A stretch of 64,000 bases of DNA, taken from assembly GCF_025398735.1 (NCBI RefSeq), contig NZ_CP104694.1:4643465-4707464 (forward strand), in the 5' to 3' direction. Below the pieces are notes generated by a model, which ran no database searches, had not been told where the DNA came from, and was given only the letters and a program-made list of their open reading frames with translations. Every line of letters begins with the position of its first letter. Position 1 is the first letter of the stretch. Below are positions 45,130 through 53,677 of the stretch, one piece after another. The position numbers and the translations under genes are program-made. This DNA comes from Tahibacter amnicola. Its GTDB lineage: Bacteria; Pseudomonadota; Gammaproteobacteria; Xanthomonadales; Rhodanobacteraceae.

Positions 45130-46662
45130 ATGTGCAACATGGACTCCGACGAGGTGCCGGAAAACCGGCACCGCGCGCCGCCGGTGGCGTGGGACCTGCG
45201 TCCTGATACCGGTGGCATGCCGCGCATGTTCGGGCGACTCCGCGATGCCATTGCGATCCACGGGGCCAGTAGTCTTCCAGCCTGGGTGCGAATGACCACG
45301 ACCGAAGCCACCCGATCGAACACGTACCGGGCACCGCGCTGGATGCGCCTTGCCTGGTGGACCACCAAACGCAGCTGGCAGCGTTTTCAGACGGCTGTCT
45401 TCACCCGCGCCCGGTATTCCGAGCCCAAGATGCGCTGGATGGGCGCCCTGGGCGTGTTCGGCTTTCCCGCCTACTACCTCGTATGGGCCAAGCTGCTGCC
45501 GCAGCCCTACGAAAGCCTCAGCCTGCGCCTGTTCGGCTCGCTACTGTTCCTGCCGCTGATGCTGGTGCGCTACTGGCCGCGTCGCCTCAAGAGCTGGCTA
45601 CCGCTGTACTGGTACCTGGCCATGACCTTCGCCCTGCCTTTTTTCTTTTCGTACATGTTGTTGCAGAACGGCGCTAACGTGGCTTGGCTGCTTTCGCACC
45701 TATGCTCCGTATTTCTCATGGTCATGTTGTTCGATATGACCAGTTTTCTGGTTACCAGTTTTGTAGGCACGGTGGTTGCAGTAATCACGTATCTGCTGGC
45801 ACCCGCCCATCCCCTGGCCGCCGATGCACTTCTTGCCTATTCGCCGGTTTGGGCGTTCGCGATTCTTTCCGGATCGGTGTTCAGTATTTCGCACAGCATG
45901 AGCAACCAGGCCCGCATCGATGCAATAATCGCGGCCACCAACAACATCGCGCACGAACTCCGGACACCACTGGCATCCGTGCGCATTGCGACCCAGGCCG
46001 TGCATCGTTTCTTGCCGCTACTCGCCGAATCGCATCGTAAGGCCAGTCTGGCAGGGCTTGCTGTGCCGGATTTGCGCGATTCGCAGCTAGGAAGGCTGAG
46101 CAAGGCAATGGATACCATCGGTCGCGAAGTGGAACACGCCAACACCGTCATCGACATGCTCCTGGTCGCGGCTCGGCCCATCGGCGAGCTGCAGATGGAA
46201 AAGGTTTCCGCACGCGATTGTCTGGTCGAAGCGATGGAGCGTTATCCCTTCGGATCACAGCACGAGCGCAGCCGCGTATCCGCCGACACCACCGGCGACT
46301 TCGAATTCACCGGCTCGCGCCTGCTGGTCGTGCATGTGATCTTCAATCTGATCAAGAACGCCCTCTTCCACACCGGCCGGGCCGGTAAAGGCACCATCAC
46401 ACTGTCCGTCGCCAATGATGCGGAAGGCCGGCGCATCGTCTGCCACGACACAGGACCCGGTATTCCGGCGGATGTGCTGCCCCACATCTTCGAACGGTTC
46501 TACTCCAGTGCCACCGATTACAGCACCGGCCTTGGGGTTGGCCTGTCTTTTGTACGTATGGCGCTGGAGCGAATGGGCGCCACCATCACCTGTCGTTCCA
46601 CGTTTGGAGAATTCACCGAGTTTACTCTTTCATTTCCGCTCATCCTGGAGAGTGAAAGCTGA
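45130..46662 (+). CDS. quorum-sensing membrane histidine kinase (LqsS/CqsS-like)
   Basis: A 510-residue sensor. Six hydrophobic helices span about residues 103-255, with no periplasmic sensor domain. They start after ARYSEPKMRWMGALGVFGFP, a block reminiscent of CqsS and LqsS. The H box contains H275 (NNIAHELRTPLASVRI); the N box (FNLIKNALFHTG) and G boxes (HDTGPGIP, STGLGVGLSFV) are complete. There is no receiver domain, as in Legionella LqsS and unlike Vibrio CqsS. The true start is uncertain: 45130 follows a possible promoter, and 45292 would give 456 residues. It overlaps the response regulator gene (TGATG) and lies two genes before the signal synthase. Confidence 0.85.
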   Translation: MCNMDSDEVPENRHRAPPVAWDLRPDTGGMPRMFGRLRDAIAIHGASSLPAWVRMTTTEATRSNTYRAPRWMRLAWWTTKRSWQRFQTAVFTRARYSEPKMRWMGALGVFGFPAYYLVWAKLLPQPYESLSLRLFGSLLFLPLMLVRYWPRRLKSWLPLYWYLAMTFALPFFFSYMLLQNGANVAWLLSHLCSVFLMVMLFDMTSFLVTSFVGTVVAVITYLLAPAHPLAADALLAYSPVWAFAILSGSVFSISHSMSNQARIDAIIAATNNIAHELRTPLASVRIATQAVHRFLPLLAESHRKASLAGLAVPDLRDSQLGRLSKAMDTIGREVEHANTVIDMLLVAARPIGELQMEKVSARDCLVEAMERYPFGSQHERSRVSADTTGDFEFTGSRLLVVHVIFNLIKNALFHTGRAGKGTITLSVANDAEGRRIVCHDTGPGIPADVLPHIFERFYSSATDYSTGLGVGLSFVRMALERMGATITCRSTFGEFTEFTLSFPLILESES

Positions 46663-47693
46663 TGATGCCCAACGCCGGTGCAATCCAGCCATTCTTCTTC
46701 CCCACCACGACCGTCCTGGTGGACGATCACGAGGAATACCTCGACGTCGTGCCTTTGATGCTCGACCCTGCCCTGCACCTGCGGGCTTTCAGCTCGCCGC
46801 GCGCCGCCCTGGCTGCGCTGGGCAGCGCAGGAAGTCGACCGGTCCCCGGGGGTGGCTGGCTGTACCGCTGGAAGGATCGTCCGTCGCAGACGCAGGAACT
46901 GGTCGCGCTCGACGTCGACTCGATCCATCGCATCGTCTACGACCCGGAACGCTTCTCCGAAGTCTCGGTGATCGTGGTCGACTACTTCATGCCGGAAATG
47001 GACGGCGTGAGCTTCTGCAAGCGGCTCAACAACCCATTGATCGGAAAAATCCTCCTTACCGGTCGTGCCGAAGACTCCGTCGCGATCGAGGCCTTCAACT
47101 CGGGGATGATCGATCGCTTCATCCGCAAGAGCGATCCCCAGGCGATGAGCAAGCTCGAAGTCGCCATCCGGGAACTGCAGCAACGCTATTTCGAGCGCGC
47201 CGGCGCCTTTGTTGCCGAAACGCTTGCCATGGGACGATTCGGTTTCCTGCGCGACCCGACTTTCCGCGACGTGTTCGACTCCGTCGTCTCCACGTTCCAG
47301 CCTGTTGAATCCTATGTCGTGTGCAATCCGACCGGCGTCATGATGCTCGACGCATGGGGTGTGGGTCGATTCTTGCTGGTGCAAACAGATGATGACTTGC
47401 GCGAGCAATATGAGATCGCCGAAGACCGCGGAGCACCGGATAGCGTCCTCATGGCGCTGCGGTCCGGAAAATCGCTCCCGTGGTTCTATTCCAGTGGCGG
47501 TTTCTACAGCCCGCAGCTGGCCGACCCCGGCTCCAATCTCTTTCCCGCGACCGCCGTGCAAGGCGATCGCTGGTACTACTTCAGCCTTATCGATCATGTC
47601 GAACCGTTGCAGCTGGCCAAAGTGAAGTCCTATCGCACGTGGCTTCGCGAACAGGACAGTCAGAGCGGCGCACCGCCTCGCGGCGACGACTGA
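46662..47693 (+). CDS. LqsR-like response regulator without a DNA-binding domain
   Basis: A 343-residue protein. The receiver part has D21/D22 (VLVDDHEEY), phospho-acceptor D107 (VIVVDYFMPEMDGVSF), T133 (LLTGR) and K156. An insertion of about 45 residues (50-95, including GGGWLYRWKDRPSQTQELVA) separates the first helix-strand unit from the acceptor strand, so the receiver is larger than normal. Residues 185-343 (FVSTFQPVESYVVCNPTGVM, SLPWFYSSGGFYSPQLAD) contain no helix-turn-helix and no known output enzyme. The order kinase, regulator, synthase and the size agree with LqsR of Legionella. It may act through protein or nucleotide binding and not as a classical transcription factor. Confidence 0.8.
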   Translation: MMPNAGAIQPFFFPTTTVLVDDHEEYLDVVPLMLDPALHLRAFSSPRAALAALGSAGSRPVPGGGWLYRWKDRPSQTQELVALDVDSIHRIVYDPERFSEVSVIVVDYFMPEMDGVSFCKRLNNPLIGKILLTGRAEDSVAIEAFNSGMIDRFIRKSDPQAMSKLEVAIRELQQRYFERAGAFVAETLAMGRFGFLRDPTFRDVFDSVVSTFQPVESYVVCNPTGVMMLDAWGVGRFLLVQTDDDLREQYEIAEDRGAPDSVLMALRSGKSLPWFYSSGGFYSPQLADPGSNLFPATAVQGDRWYYFSLIDHVEPLQLAKVKSYRTWLREQDSQSGAPPRGDD

Positions 47694-47707
47694 TTCGATC
47701 AGCGCAC

Positions 47708-47820
47708 ACCTCTCACGATTCAGACCGGTCCATGGCCGGACCGGTCAACCAACCGCGACACACGTGATGTCGCGGGACGCTATGGACTGGCTTTTATTTT
47801 TCTTAACTCCCGTGAGAGGT
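47708..47820 (+). promoter_or_regulatory. structured leader that can sequester the synthase ribosome site
   Basis: ACCTCTCACG (47708-47717) is the exact complement of CGTGAGAGGT (47811-47820), which contains the Shine-Dalgarno sequence of the synthase gene 7 nt before its ATG. Between the arms are two perfect hairpins: GACCGGTCC/GGACCGGTC (47723-47731 with 47738-47746) and CCGCGACA/TGTCGCGG (47753-47760 with 47768-47775). Together they form a three-way junction closed by the 10-bp stem. This would reduce translation unless opened. A T-rich stretch (47790-47804) lies in the third arm. Function is inferred. Confidence 0.6.
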
Positions 47821-47827
47821 AATAGTC

Positions 47828-49120
47828 ATGAGCGCTTCCTTTGCAACCGTCGTTTCCCAGTCCCTCAGCCAGCTGCGTCAGGCCAAGTCGCCGGAACTGC
47901 CCGAGTTTGCCCGTTCGCGCGTCGAGCGTTTCTACACCGACCGCGTGGCCGCGAGCTGGGGTGGCCGACACATCCTGCGTGGCGTCAAGCCGGAAGCTAA
48001 CGCGTTGATGCTCCAGAGCAACGACTACCTGGCCATCACGCGTCATCCGGAAATCGTCGAAGCACAGCGTCAGGCGTTGTCGACGGCCGGTAACGGCATG
48101 ATGATGTCGGCGATCTTCATGCAACAGGACGATGAGCCCATCCATGTCCTGGAGCGCGAACTCGCCATGGCAGTGCGTACGGAAGATGCGATCCTGTGTC
48201 AGTCCGGTTACGTGGCGAATGTGGGTCTGGTACAGAGCCTGGCCGGCGAACGGACGCCGGTGTACATCGACATGCTGGCGCATACGTCGCTGTGGGAAGG
48301 CATCAAGAGCGCGGGCGCCCAGTCGGTTCCTGTGTTTCACAATGATCCGGACTACCTGGAACGCCAGATCCTGCGCCACGGCCCGGGCGTGGTGATGGTG
48401 GACTCCGTCTACAGCACCAACGGCAGCGTATGCCCACTTGTTGAATTTGCCGACATTGCCAATCGCCATGGCTGCGTTTTCATCGTCGACGAATCGCACT
48501 CGCTGGGAACACACGGACTCAATGGCGAGGGACTGGTGGCCAGCCTTGGCCTCAACGACAGAGTGCACTTCATCACTGCCAGCCTGGCCAAGGCCTACTG
48601 CGCCCGCGCCGGCCTGATCGCGTGCAGCCGTCGCTTCAAGCAGTACTTTGGCTTCGAATCGCTGCCGGCGATCTTCTCCTCGGCTCTGTTGCCGCATGAA
48701 CTGGCGGGCATCGAGGCGGCGCACCACGTGATCGTCAGCGAAGGCTGGCGCCGCGCGCGCCTGCGTCACGTCACCCAGCGCATCCGCCAGGGACTGACGG
48801 AGCTGGGCTATCCGATCGGCGAAGGCACGGAACAGATCGTGGCCCTGGAAGTGGGCTCGGAATCGGCGGTGATGCAGGTGCGTGATGCGTTCGAGGCGGA
48901 AGGCATTTTCGGCGCCATCTTCTGCGCACCGGCAACGGCGAAGAACCGCGCACTGCTGCGTCTGACGCTGCATGCCGGGCTCACCGACGCCGACGTCCAG
49001 CACCTGATCGATGCCGCAGCCCGTATCCGTCATCACGTCAATCTGGAAGACTGGAGTGCCACGCGGCGTGCCCGTCGCGGCCTGACAAAGGAAGCGGCGC
49101 CGATCGTCGAAGTGGCCTGA
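47828..49120 (+). CDS. cqsA: alpha-hydroxyketone-type autoinducer synthase (CqsA/LqsA family)
   Basis: A 430-residue PLP-dependent alpha-oxoamine synthase. The PLP lysine is K255 (HFITASLAKAYCARAGLIAC), with D221 and H224 in VFIVDESHSLGTHG. The N-terminal block NALMLQSNDYLAITRHPEIV and MMMSAIFMQQDDEPIHVLER match CqsA and LqsA more closely than KBL or BioF, which lack that loop. CqsA condenses an amino acid or SAM with a fatty acyl-CoA to give amino-/hydroxyketone signals of the CAI-1 and LAI-1 type. It lies downstream of a matching kinase and regulator. The synthase identity is strong; the exact acyl chain is unknown. Confidence 0.92.
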   Translation: MSASFATVVSQSLSQLRQAKSPELPEFARSRVERFYTDRVAASWGGRHILRGVKPEANALMLQSNDYLAITRHPEIVEAQRQALSTAGNGMMMSAIFMQQDDEPIHVLERELAMAVRTEDAILCQSGYVANVGLVQSLAGERTPVYIDMLAHTSLWEGIKSAGAQSVPVFHNDPDYLERQILRHGPGVVMVDSVYSTNGSVCPLVEFADIANRHGCVFIVDESHSLGTHGLNGEGLVASLGLNDRVHFITASLAKAYCARAGLIACSRRFKQYFGFESLPAIFSSALLPHELAGIEAAHHVIVSEGWRRARLRHVTQRIRQGLTELGYPIGEGTEQIVALEVGSESAVMQVRDAFEAEGIFGAIFCAPATAKNRALLRLTLHAGLTDADVQHLIDAAARIRHHVNLEDWSATRRARRGLTKEAAPIVEVA

Positions 49121-49162
49121 TACCGTCCGTTGACGGCAGGAACTGAGTACTTCGGTACTTTG

Positions 49163-49187
49163 AAAGGGCGGCCTCCGGGCCGCCTTT
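49163..49187 (+). terminator. terminator between convergent synthase and exporter genes
   Basis: AAAGGGCGGCC (49163-49173) pairs with GGCCGCCTTT (49178-49187) with one bulged G and a TCCG-type loop. A small hairpin, AGTAC/TTCG/GTACT, precedes it. It sits 43 nt after the synthase stop and 21 nt before the stop of the exporter on the other strand, so it may serve both. Confidence 0.7.
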
Positions 49188-49207
49188 CCTGTTAGAGAGT
49201 GTCGCAT

Positions 49208-51337
49208 TCAGGCGGGAACCGCCTGTCGCCATTCGGCCGGTGCCGGCTCGGCGGACAGGCGCTCCAGATCCACCACTCGATCGGCCAGCGCCAGTGATTC
49301 GCGCCGGTGAGCAATCATGATCCGGGTGATACCGAGCTGGCGTATGTGCGCATTGACGCGATGCTCGGTCATCGCATCCAGCGCACTGGTTGCTTCATCC
49401 AGGAACAGTAGCCGCGGCTCGGCGTAGAGCGCCCGCGCCAGCAGGACGCGCTGCTGCTGGCCACCGGACAGCGCGCCGCCCATGTCGCCGACGAGCGAAT
49501 CAAAACGCATCGGCATGGCTTCAATATCGTCGCGAATGCAGGCCAGTTCGGCACAGGCCTGGATGCGCGCGCTGTCGGGTTGCGGATCCTGGAAACAGAT
49601 GTTGTCGCGCAGGCTGCCGCTGACCAGGTGATCCTCCTGCATGACGGCACCACACAGGGCGCGATAGTCACGCAGCCCGATACGCCGGATGTCCACGCCG
49701 TCGAGCAGCACCTCCCCCTCGCCGGGCTGAAGCAGACCCATGATGATCTTGAGCAGCGTGGTCTTGCCCTTGCCGGACTTGCCGGCAAACGCCAGGCACT
49801 CGCCGGCGCGGATCTGCAGGTTCACATGGCGGAACAGCCAGGGTTCATTCTCCGAATAGCGGAACCCGACATTACGCAGCGTAATCTCGCCACGCACACG
49901 CTCGGCAACCACGCCCTGCCCCTCGCGGTTCGTCTCGGCATCTGCGAACACGATGTCTGCCAAGCGGGACAACTGGACGCTCAGCAGCGTGTATTCCAGC
50001 AGCTTGTCCACCAGGCCGTGGCATCCCATCGAGAACTGCTGCCGGTAGGCGAGGAAGGCGATCAACATGCCCACGGTCAGCTGCTGGTTGAGCACAGCCA
50101 GCGTGCCGACCCAGATCAGAATGATGTGCTCGAGTCCTGCCAGCACACTGTTGCCAACCTGGTTGACCAGTTGCCAGCGTGTCATGCGGGCATCCGCGTT
50201 GACCGCCTCCGACTGCAGCGACTGCCACGCCGCCAGGCGCTCGGATTCCCGGCCGAAGGTCTTGATCGGCAGCATCGCCCGCAGCGATTCCAGGAACTGC
50301 GAGTCGCAGCGGGCGCGTTGCACGATGGCATCCATCATGGCGTTGCGCATCGGCCGGAACAGCAGCCAGCGCAGCAGCGAATACAACGCCATCGCACCGA
50401 TGGCGATCGCCGCCAGCGACGGGCTGTAGAGCAGCATCAGGAGCAGTGTCGTCATTGCCATGACACCGTCCACCAACCCTTCGATCAAGCCACCGGTCAG
50501 GGTCTGTCGCACCTGGCCGAGGGCGTTGAAGCGCGACTGCAAATCACCGACGGAGCGCTTCTGAAAAAATTCCAGCGGCAGCGTCAGCAGGTGCCGCAAC
50601 AGGTTTGCGCCCAATTGGAGATTGAGAGAACTCCCCAGGTACAGCACCGCCCAGCCACGCAGCGCCTCGGCACCGGCCTTGACCAGGGTCAGCACCGCAA
50701 ATCCGATTCCCATGGCCGTGAGCAGGGCGTGATCCTGTGCCGGCACGACGCGATCGAGCGCCAGCTGCAGGAAATACGGCATCACCAGCGCGAAGACCTG
50801 GATCGCCAGGGCAAGACCAATGATCTGCAACGCCGTCCCGCCCAGACCACGTGCGGACGACCATAACTGCCCCAGGCGCAGCTGCACCGATTCGTCGACC
50901 GCGACAAAATCGCTGCGCGGCGTGAGTTCCACGGCCACGCCGGTAAAGCTGCGTGACAATTCGTCACGATCGATCCACCGCTCGCCGCGTGCCGGATCGT
51001 GGACCTTGACGCCACTTCGTCCAATAGCGACCAAAACGACAAAATGCGACAAATTCCAATGCAGCACAGCCGGCAGCTGCAACCTGGTCACGTCATCCAG
51101 ATCCACTCGCACCGCACGCGTGTTCATTTTCAGGCGCTCTGCGCCGGCAATCAGTTGCTTTAGCGTCATTCCTTTGACAGTCATGCCGAAACGACCGCGC
51201 ATCTGGTGCAGGTCGATGCGGTGGCCATGATAACCGGCCACCATCGCCAGGCAAGCCAGCCCGCACTCGGCGACCTCATTCTGCAGGATCACGGGTGTCC
51301 TGCGGCCCCAGGGAAATCTCCAACCGATGTTCGACAC
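49208..51337 (-). CDS. C39-peptidase ABC exporter (double-glycine peptide exporter)
   Basis: A 709-residue one-piece exporter (CvaB/RaxB type). The N-terminal peptidase has Q19 and catalytic C25 (LQNEVAECGLACLAM), H98 (HWNLSHFVVL) and D114 (KVHDPARG), so it should cut GG leaders. Six membrane spans follow (about 165-440). The ATPase has Walker A GKSGKGKT, signature LSGGQQQR and Walker B RLLFLDEATSALD. The start is a GTG at 51337 with GGAG 9 nt upstream. It follows the adaptor gene by 56 bp. Its likely cargo is the double-glycine peptide encoded just beyond. No outer-membrane TolC gene is in the window. Confidence 0.93.
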   Translation of the reverse strand: MSNIGWRFPWGRRTPVILQNEVAECGLACLAMVAGYHGHRIDLHQMRGRFGMTVKGMTLKQLIAGAERLKMNTRAVRVDLDDVTRLQLPAVLHWNLSHFVVLVAIGRSGVKVHDPARGERWIDRDELSRSFTGVAVELTPRSDFVAVDESVQLRLGQLWSSARGLGGTALQIIGLALAIQVFALVMPYFLQLALDRVVPAQDHALLTAMGIGFAVLTLVKAGAEALRGWAVLYLGSSLNLQLGANLLRHLLTLPLEFFQKRSVGDLQSRFNALGQVRQTLTGGLIEGLVDGVMAMTTLLLMLLYSPSLAAIAIGAMALYSLLRWLLFRPMRNAMMDAIVQRARCDSQFLESLRAMLPIKTFGRESERLAAWQSLQSEAVNADARMTRWQLVNQVGNSVLAGLEHIILIWVGTLAVLNQQLTVGMLIAFLAYRQQFSMGCHGLVDKLLEYTLLSVQLSRLADIVFADAETNREGQGVVAERVRGEITLRNVGFRYSENEPWLFRHVNLQIRAGECLAFAGKSGKGKTTLLKIIMGLLQPGEGEVLLDGVDIRRIGLRDYRALCGAVMQEDHLVSGSLRDNICFQDPQPDSARIQACAELACIRDDIEAMPMRFDSLVGDMGGALSGGQQQRVLLARALYAEPRLLFLDEATSALDAMTEHRVNAHIRQLGITRIMIAHRRESLALADRVVDLERLSAEPAPAEWRQAVPA

Positions 51338-51393
51338 GCGACCAGGCTCCGACGATATTTTCCACAGGTGGCTTTTGGGAACGGCGACGGGTT

Positions 51394-53313
51394 TCAGCGC
51401 CCGCGCAAGCTGTAGAGTGGTTCAAGGATCCAGTCCAGCAGGCTGGGACGATCGATCACGATATCCGCGCTCAGGCGCATGCCCGCCGTCAATGGCCGCG
51501 ACTCGCCCAGTGCCGGCATGTGTTGCCGCGCCAGCTGCACGCTAACCGGATACAGCGGCTCCGTACTCGCCAGCCCCGCGTCGAGGAGATCCTCCCCCGT
51601 CACTGCCACGCCAGCCACTTCGCGAATGGTGCCTGCCAGGGCGCCGTAGCGCTGGAACGTGAAGGCATCAAGCTTGAGCTGGACGGCTTGTCCCACGCGC
51701 AGGAATCCCATCGCCCGCGACGGCAGCAGCAGCCGCGCTTCCAGGGGCACGCTGTCGTCCACCACGACCACCAGCGGCTGGCCGGCTTTCACCGTTTCGC
51801 CCGGCGTGACCAGCACCGCCGCGACACGGCCGTTACGTGGCGCACTGACCTGGCTGCCGGCAGCCAGGCGCGCCTGGGTCAGCCGGTCCGTCAGATCGGC
51901 ACGCTGCTGCAGGAGGCTGTCCCGCTGTTGCGCCGCCTCGGCCGGAAACTGGGCCAGGCGGGTGCGCGCCGTATCGCGTTCGGTGCGGGCTGACTGCAGT
52001 TCACGCGCGATCGACAAGGTCTGCACCCGCAGCGCCAGCCCCTGCTCCTGCAGCTCCTGCCATTGCACACGCGACAACACGCCCTTTTCCGCGAGGCTGC
52101 GCTGGCGTTCCAGTTTGTCCGCCGCCAGCTGCTGCCGCGACAGTTGCACGTTGTGCTGCTCAGCGGCGCCGGCCAGTGCCCGCTCCCGATCTTCAAGCGT
52201 GGCCTCGCGCTGGTGGCGTTCCAGCCGCTGTTGCGCATCGAGCGCGTCGATCTGCGTTTCAAGCCGCTCCAGGCTTTCAGTGAGTTCGTCCACACGGATG
52301 TGGTCGACCGCCACGCCCTCGGCATCGCGCCGCTCGGAACGCAGGCTCAGCAAGGATTGACCCGCCGTCACCGCGTCCCCGACGCGCGCCGGCACCTGCG
52401 TGACGACGCCTTCTGTCGGCGCACGAAGACGGACCGTTCCCTCCACCGGCATCAGCACCCCTGGCGCTGTCTCCGTACGGGTGAAGCGCGCCGTCGCCGC
52501 GAACAGGCCGGCAGCGACCAGCGCCACGCCCAGCGCGGCGCTGAGGAATCGCCCGGTGACAGGCCTGACGACGAGCACCTCGCCCTCCAGTCGACGCTGA
52601 CGCGCAACCAGTACCTCCTGCCGGAACAATCCCGACGCCGTGGATCCGGTCGAATCCGGCGGCTCGAGCAGCGTAGCGCCACCGCCGCCCGCCTGCGCGG
52701 CCGCCGCGAACGCGTCGCGCCAGAACCCTTCCACCCCCGGCGCCAGTCCGACGAAGGCTCCCATCAGCTGTCGAAGGCGCAGCAGAAATGCCACGCGGTC
52801 GGTGCACTGCGCAGGGTAACGGCAGAACCAGAACGCCAGTTCGTGGTGCGGCCCCAGCGCTGCCAGCGCCGTAAACTCGCGGCCGCGACGGAGGCTGCCG
52901 TCCAAGGCCCTGGTTTCCGGCAACGTAATACGGGATTCGGCCAGGCACCACGGCGGCGTACGCGAGAATGCGCCTCCCTGGCGATTCAGTTCCGCACCCA
53001 GCCAGGATTCGTAGCGAAGCCGCTCGGCAGAGGGCACGCCCAGCCAGGGATCTAGCGGAACGATGCCCGTGCGTGCCAGCAGGTCAATCGTCTCGTCCGT
53101 TCCAAGCGGAATCTCGAACTCATCGCCGATCATCTCGGCAACGGCGGCGGGTGTCCACAGCGGCGTCTGGAAGTGCAGGTGCAACGGATCATTGCCGCAG
53201 AGCAGCTGTAGCAGATAGTTCACCTGCCCCGGGTCCAGGCTTGCCGGCCCGGCGGTCGTCCCTCCCCCCATGCCCTCGATAGCCGATCCTTCAGCGTGCA
53301 TCGCCGTTCGCAT
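51394..53313 (-). CDS. HlyD-type adaptor with N-terminal winged-helix domain
   Basis: A 639-residue periplasmic adaptor for the neighbouring exporter. The usual HlyD parts are present: one membrane helix (about 255-277, FLSAALGVALVAAGLFAATA), a lipoyl-like segment (VEGTVRLRAPTEGVVTQVPA), a long coiled coil (about 330-460) and a C-terminal beta barrel. The unusual part is the cytoplasmic N-terminal 250 residues. Residues 50-90 (LWTPAAVAEMIGDEF, then TDETIDLLARTGIVP) resemble the winged helix of IS630/ISRSO5-type transposases. The start at 53313 has GGAGG 5 nt upstream. Further in-frame ATGs exist nearby. Gene order adaptor-exporter is normal; the fusion is not. Confidence 0.85.
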   Translation of the reverse strand: MRTAMHAEGSAIEGMGGGTTAGPASLDPGQVNYLLQLLCGNDPLHLHFQTPLWTPAAVAEMIGDEFEIPLGTDETIDLLARTGIVPLDPWLGVPSAERLRYESWLGAELNRQGGAFSRTPPWCLAESRITLPETRALDGSLRRGREFTALAALGPHHELAFWFCRYPAQCTDRVAFLLRLRQLMGAFVGLAPGVEGFWRDAFAAAAQAGGGGATLLEPPDSTGSTASGLFRQEVLVARQRRLEGEVLVVRPVTGRFLSAALGVALVAAGLFAATARFTRTETAPGVLMPVEGTVRLRAPTEGVVTQVPARVGDAVTAGQSLLSLRSERRDAEGVAVDHIRVDELTESLERLETQIDALDAQQRLERHQREATLEDRERALAGAAEQHNVQLSRQQLAADKLERQRSLAEKGVLSRVQWQELQEQGLALRVQTLSIARELQSARTERDTARTRLAQFPAEAAQQRDSLLQQRADLTDRLTQARLAAGSQVSAPRNGRVAAVLVTPGETVKAGQPLVVVVDDSVPLEARLLLPSRAMGFLRVGQAVQLKLDAFTFQRYGALAGTIREVAGVAVTGEDLLDAGLASTEPLYPVSVQLARQHMPALGESRPLTAGMRLSADIVIDRPSLLDWILEPLYSLRGR

Positions 53314-53500
53314 CCGCCCCTCCGCCCGCATCGACCCGCGATGCGTCAACATGTGGTGTTTGTGAAATATCCAAACATATCACGACGACTGGACCAATCC
53401 GTCTTCGGATCACCGCCCGGCACTGAGACCGTAATAGCCGTGCAATGGCGTAGACGCGCAGGAACCCACGCAACCCCACCGCCATTTCACACGAAATTTT

Positions 53501-53519
53501 TGAAGCGTGACACGCTTCA
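53501..53519. promoter_or_regulatory. 19-bp perfect palindrome, candidate operator of the peptide gene
   Basis: TGAAGCGTGACACGCTTCA is a complete dyad, with A at its centre, in the divergent region between the adaptor and the peptide gene. A possible -10, TATACC (53525-53530), follows at 6 bp, so the palindrome would cover the -35 position. It is a natural site for a dimeric regulator. Confidence 0.55.
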
Positions 53520-53580
53520 CGCTGTATACCTTTTAGCCAACTTCAGAATGCGTCCGCCCGCACCCTCTCGGTCGCGGGCA

Positions 53581-53622
53581 CGACGGAACGGAGCAAGCCC
53601 CCGCTTGCTGGAGGAACCGTCG
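53581..53622 (+). promoter_or_regulatory. hairpin in the peptide mRNA leader
   Basis: CGACGG (53581-53586) pairs with CCGTCG (53617-53622), and inside this AGCAAGC (53592-53598) pairs perfectly with GCTTGCT (53603-53609) around a CCCC loop. The hairpin lies 55 nt before the peptide ATG and would be in the 5' leader if transcription starts near 53537. A role in mRNA stability or translation is inferred. Confidence 0.45.
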
Positions 53623-53677
53623 TTCATACGGCGGCCAAAGACCGCCATCAACGCAGTACAAAAAATGGAGAAAGAAA

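Noticed and set aside
49580..50866. 428-codon plus-strand open frame opposite the C39 exporter
   Set aside because: Low-complexity Gln/His/Arg content and no ribosome site; the exporter has all motifs.
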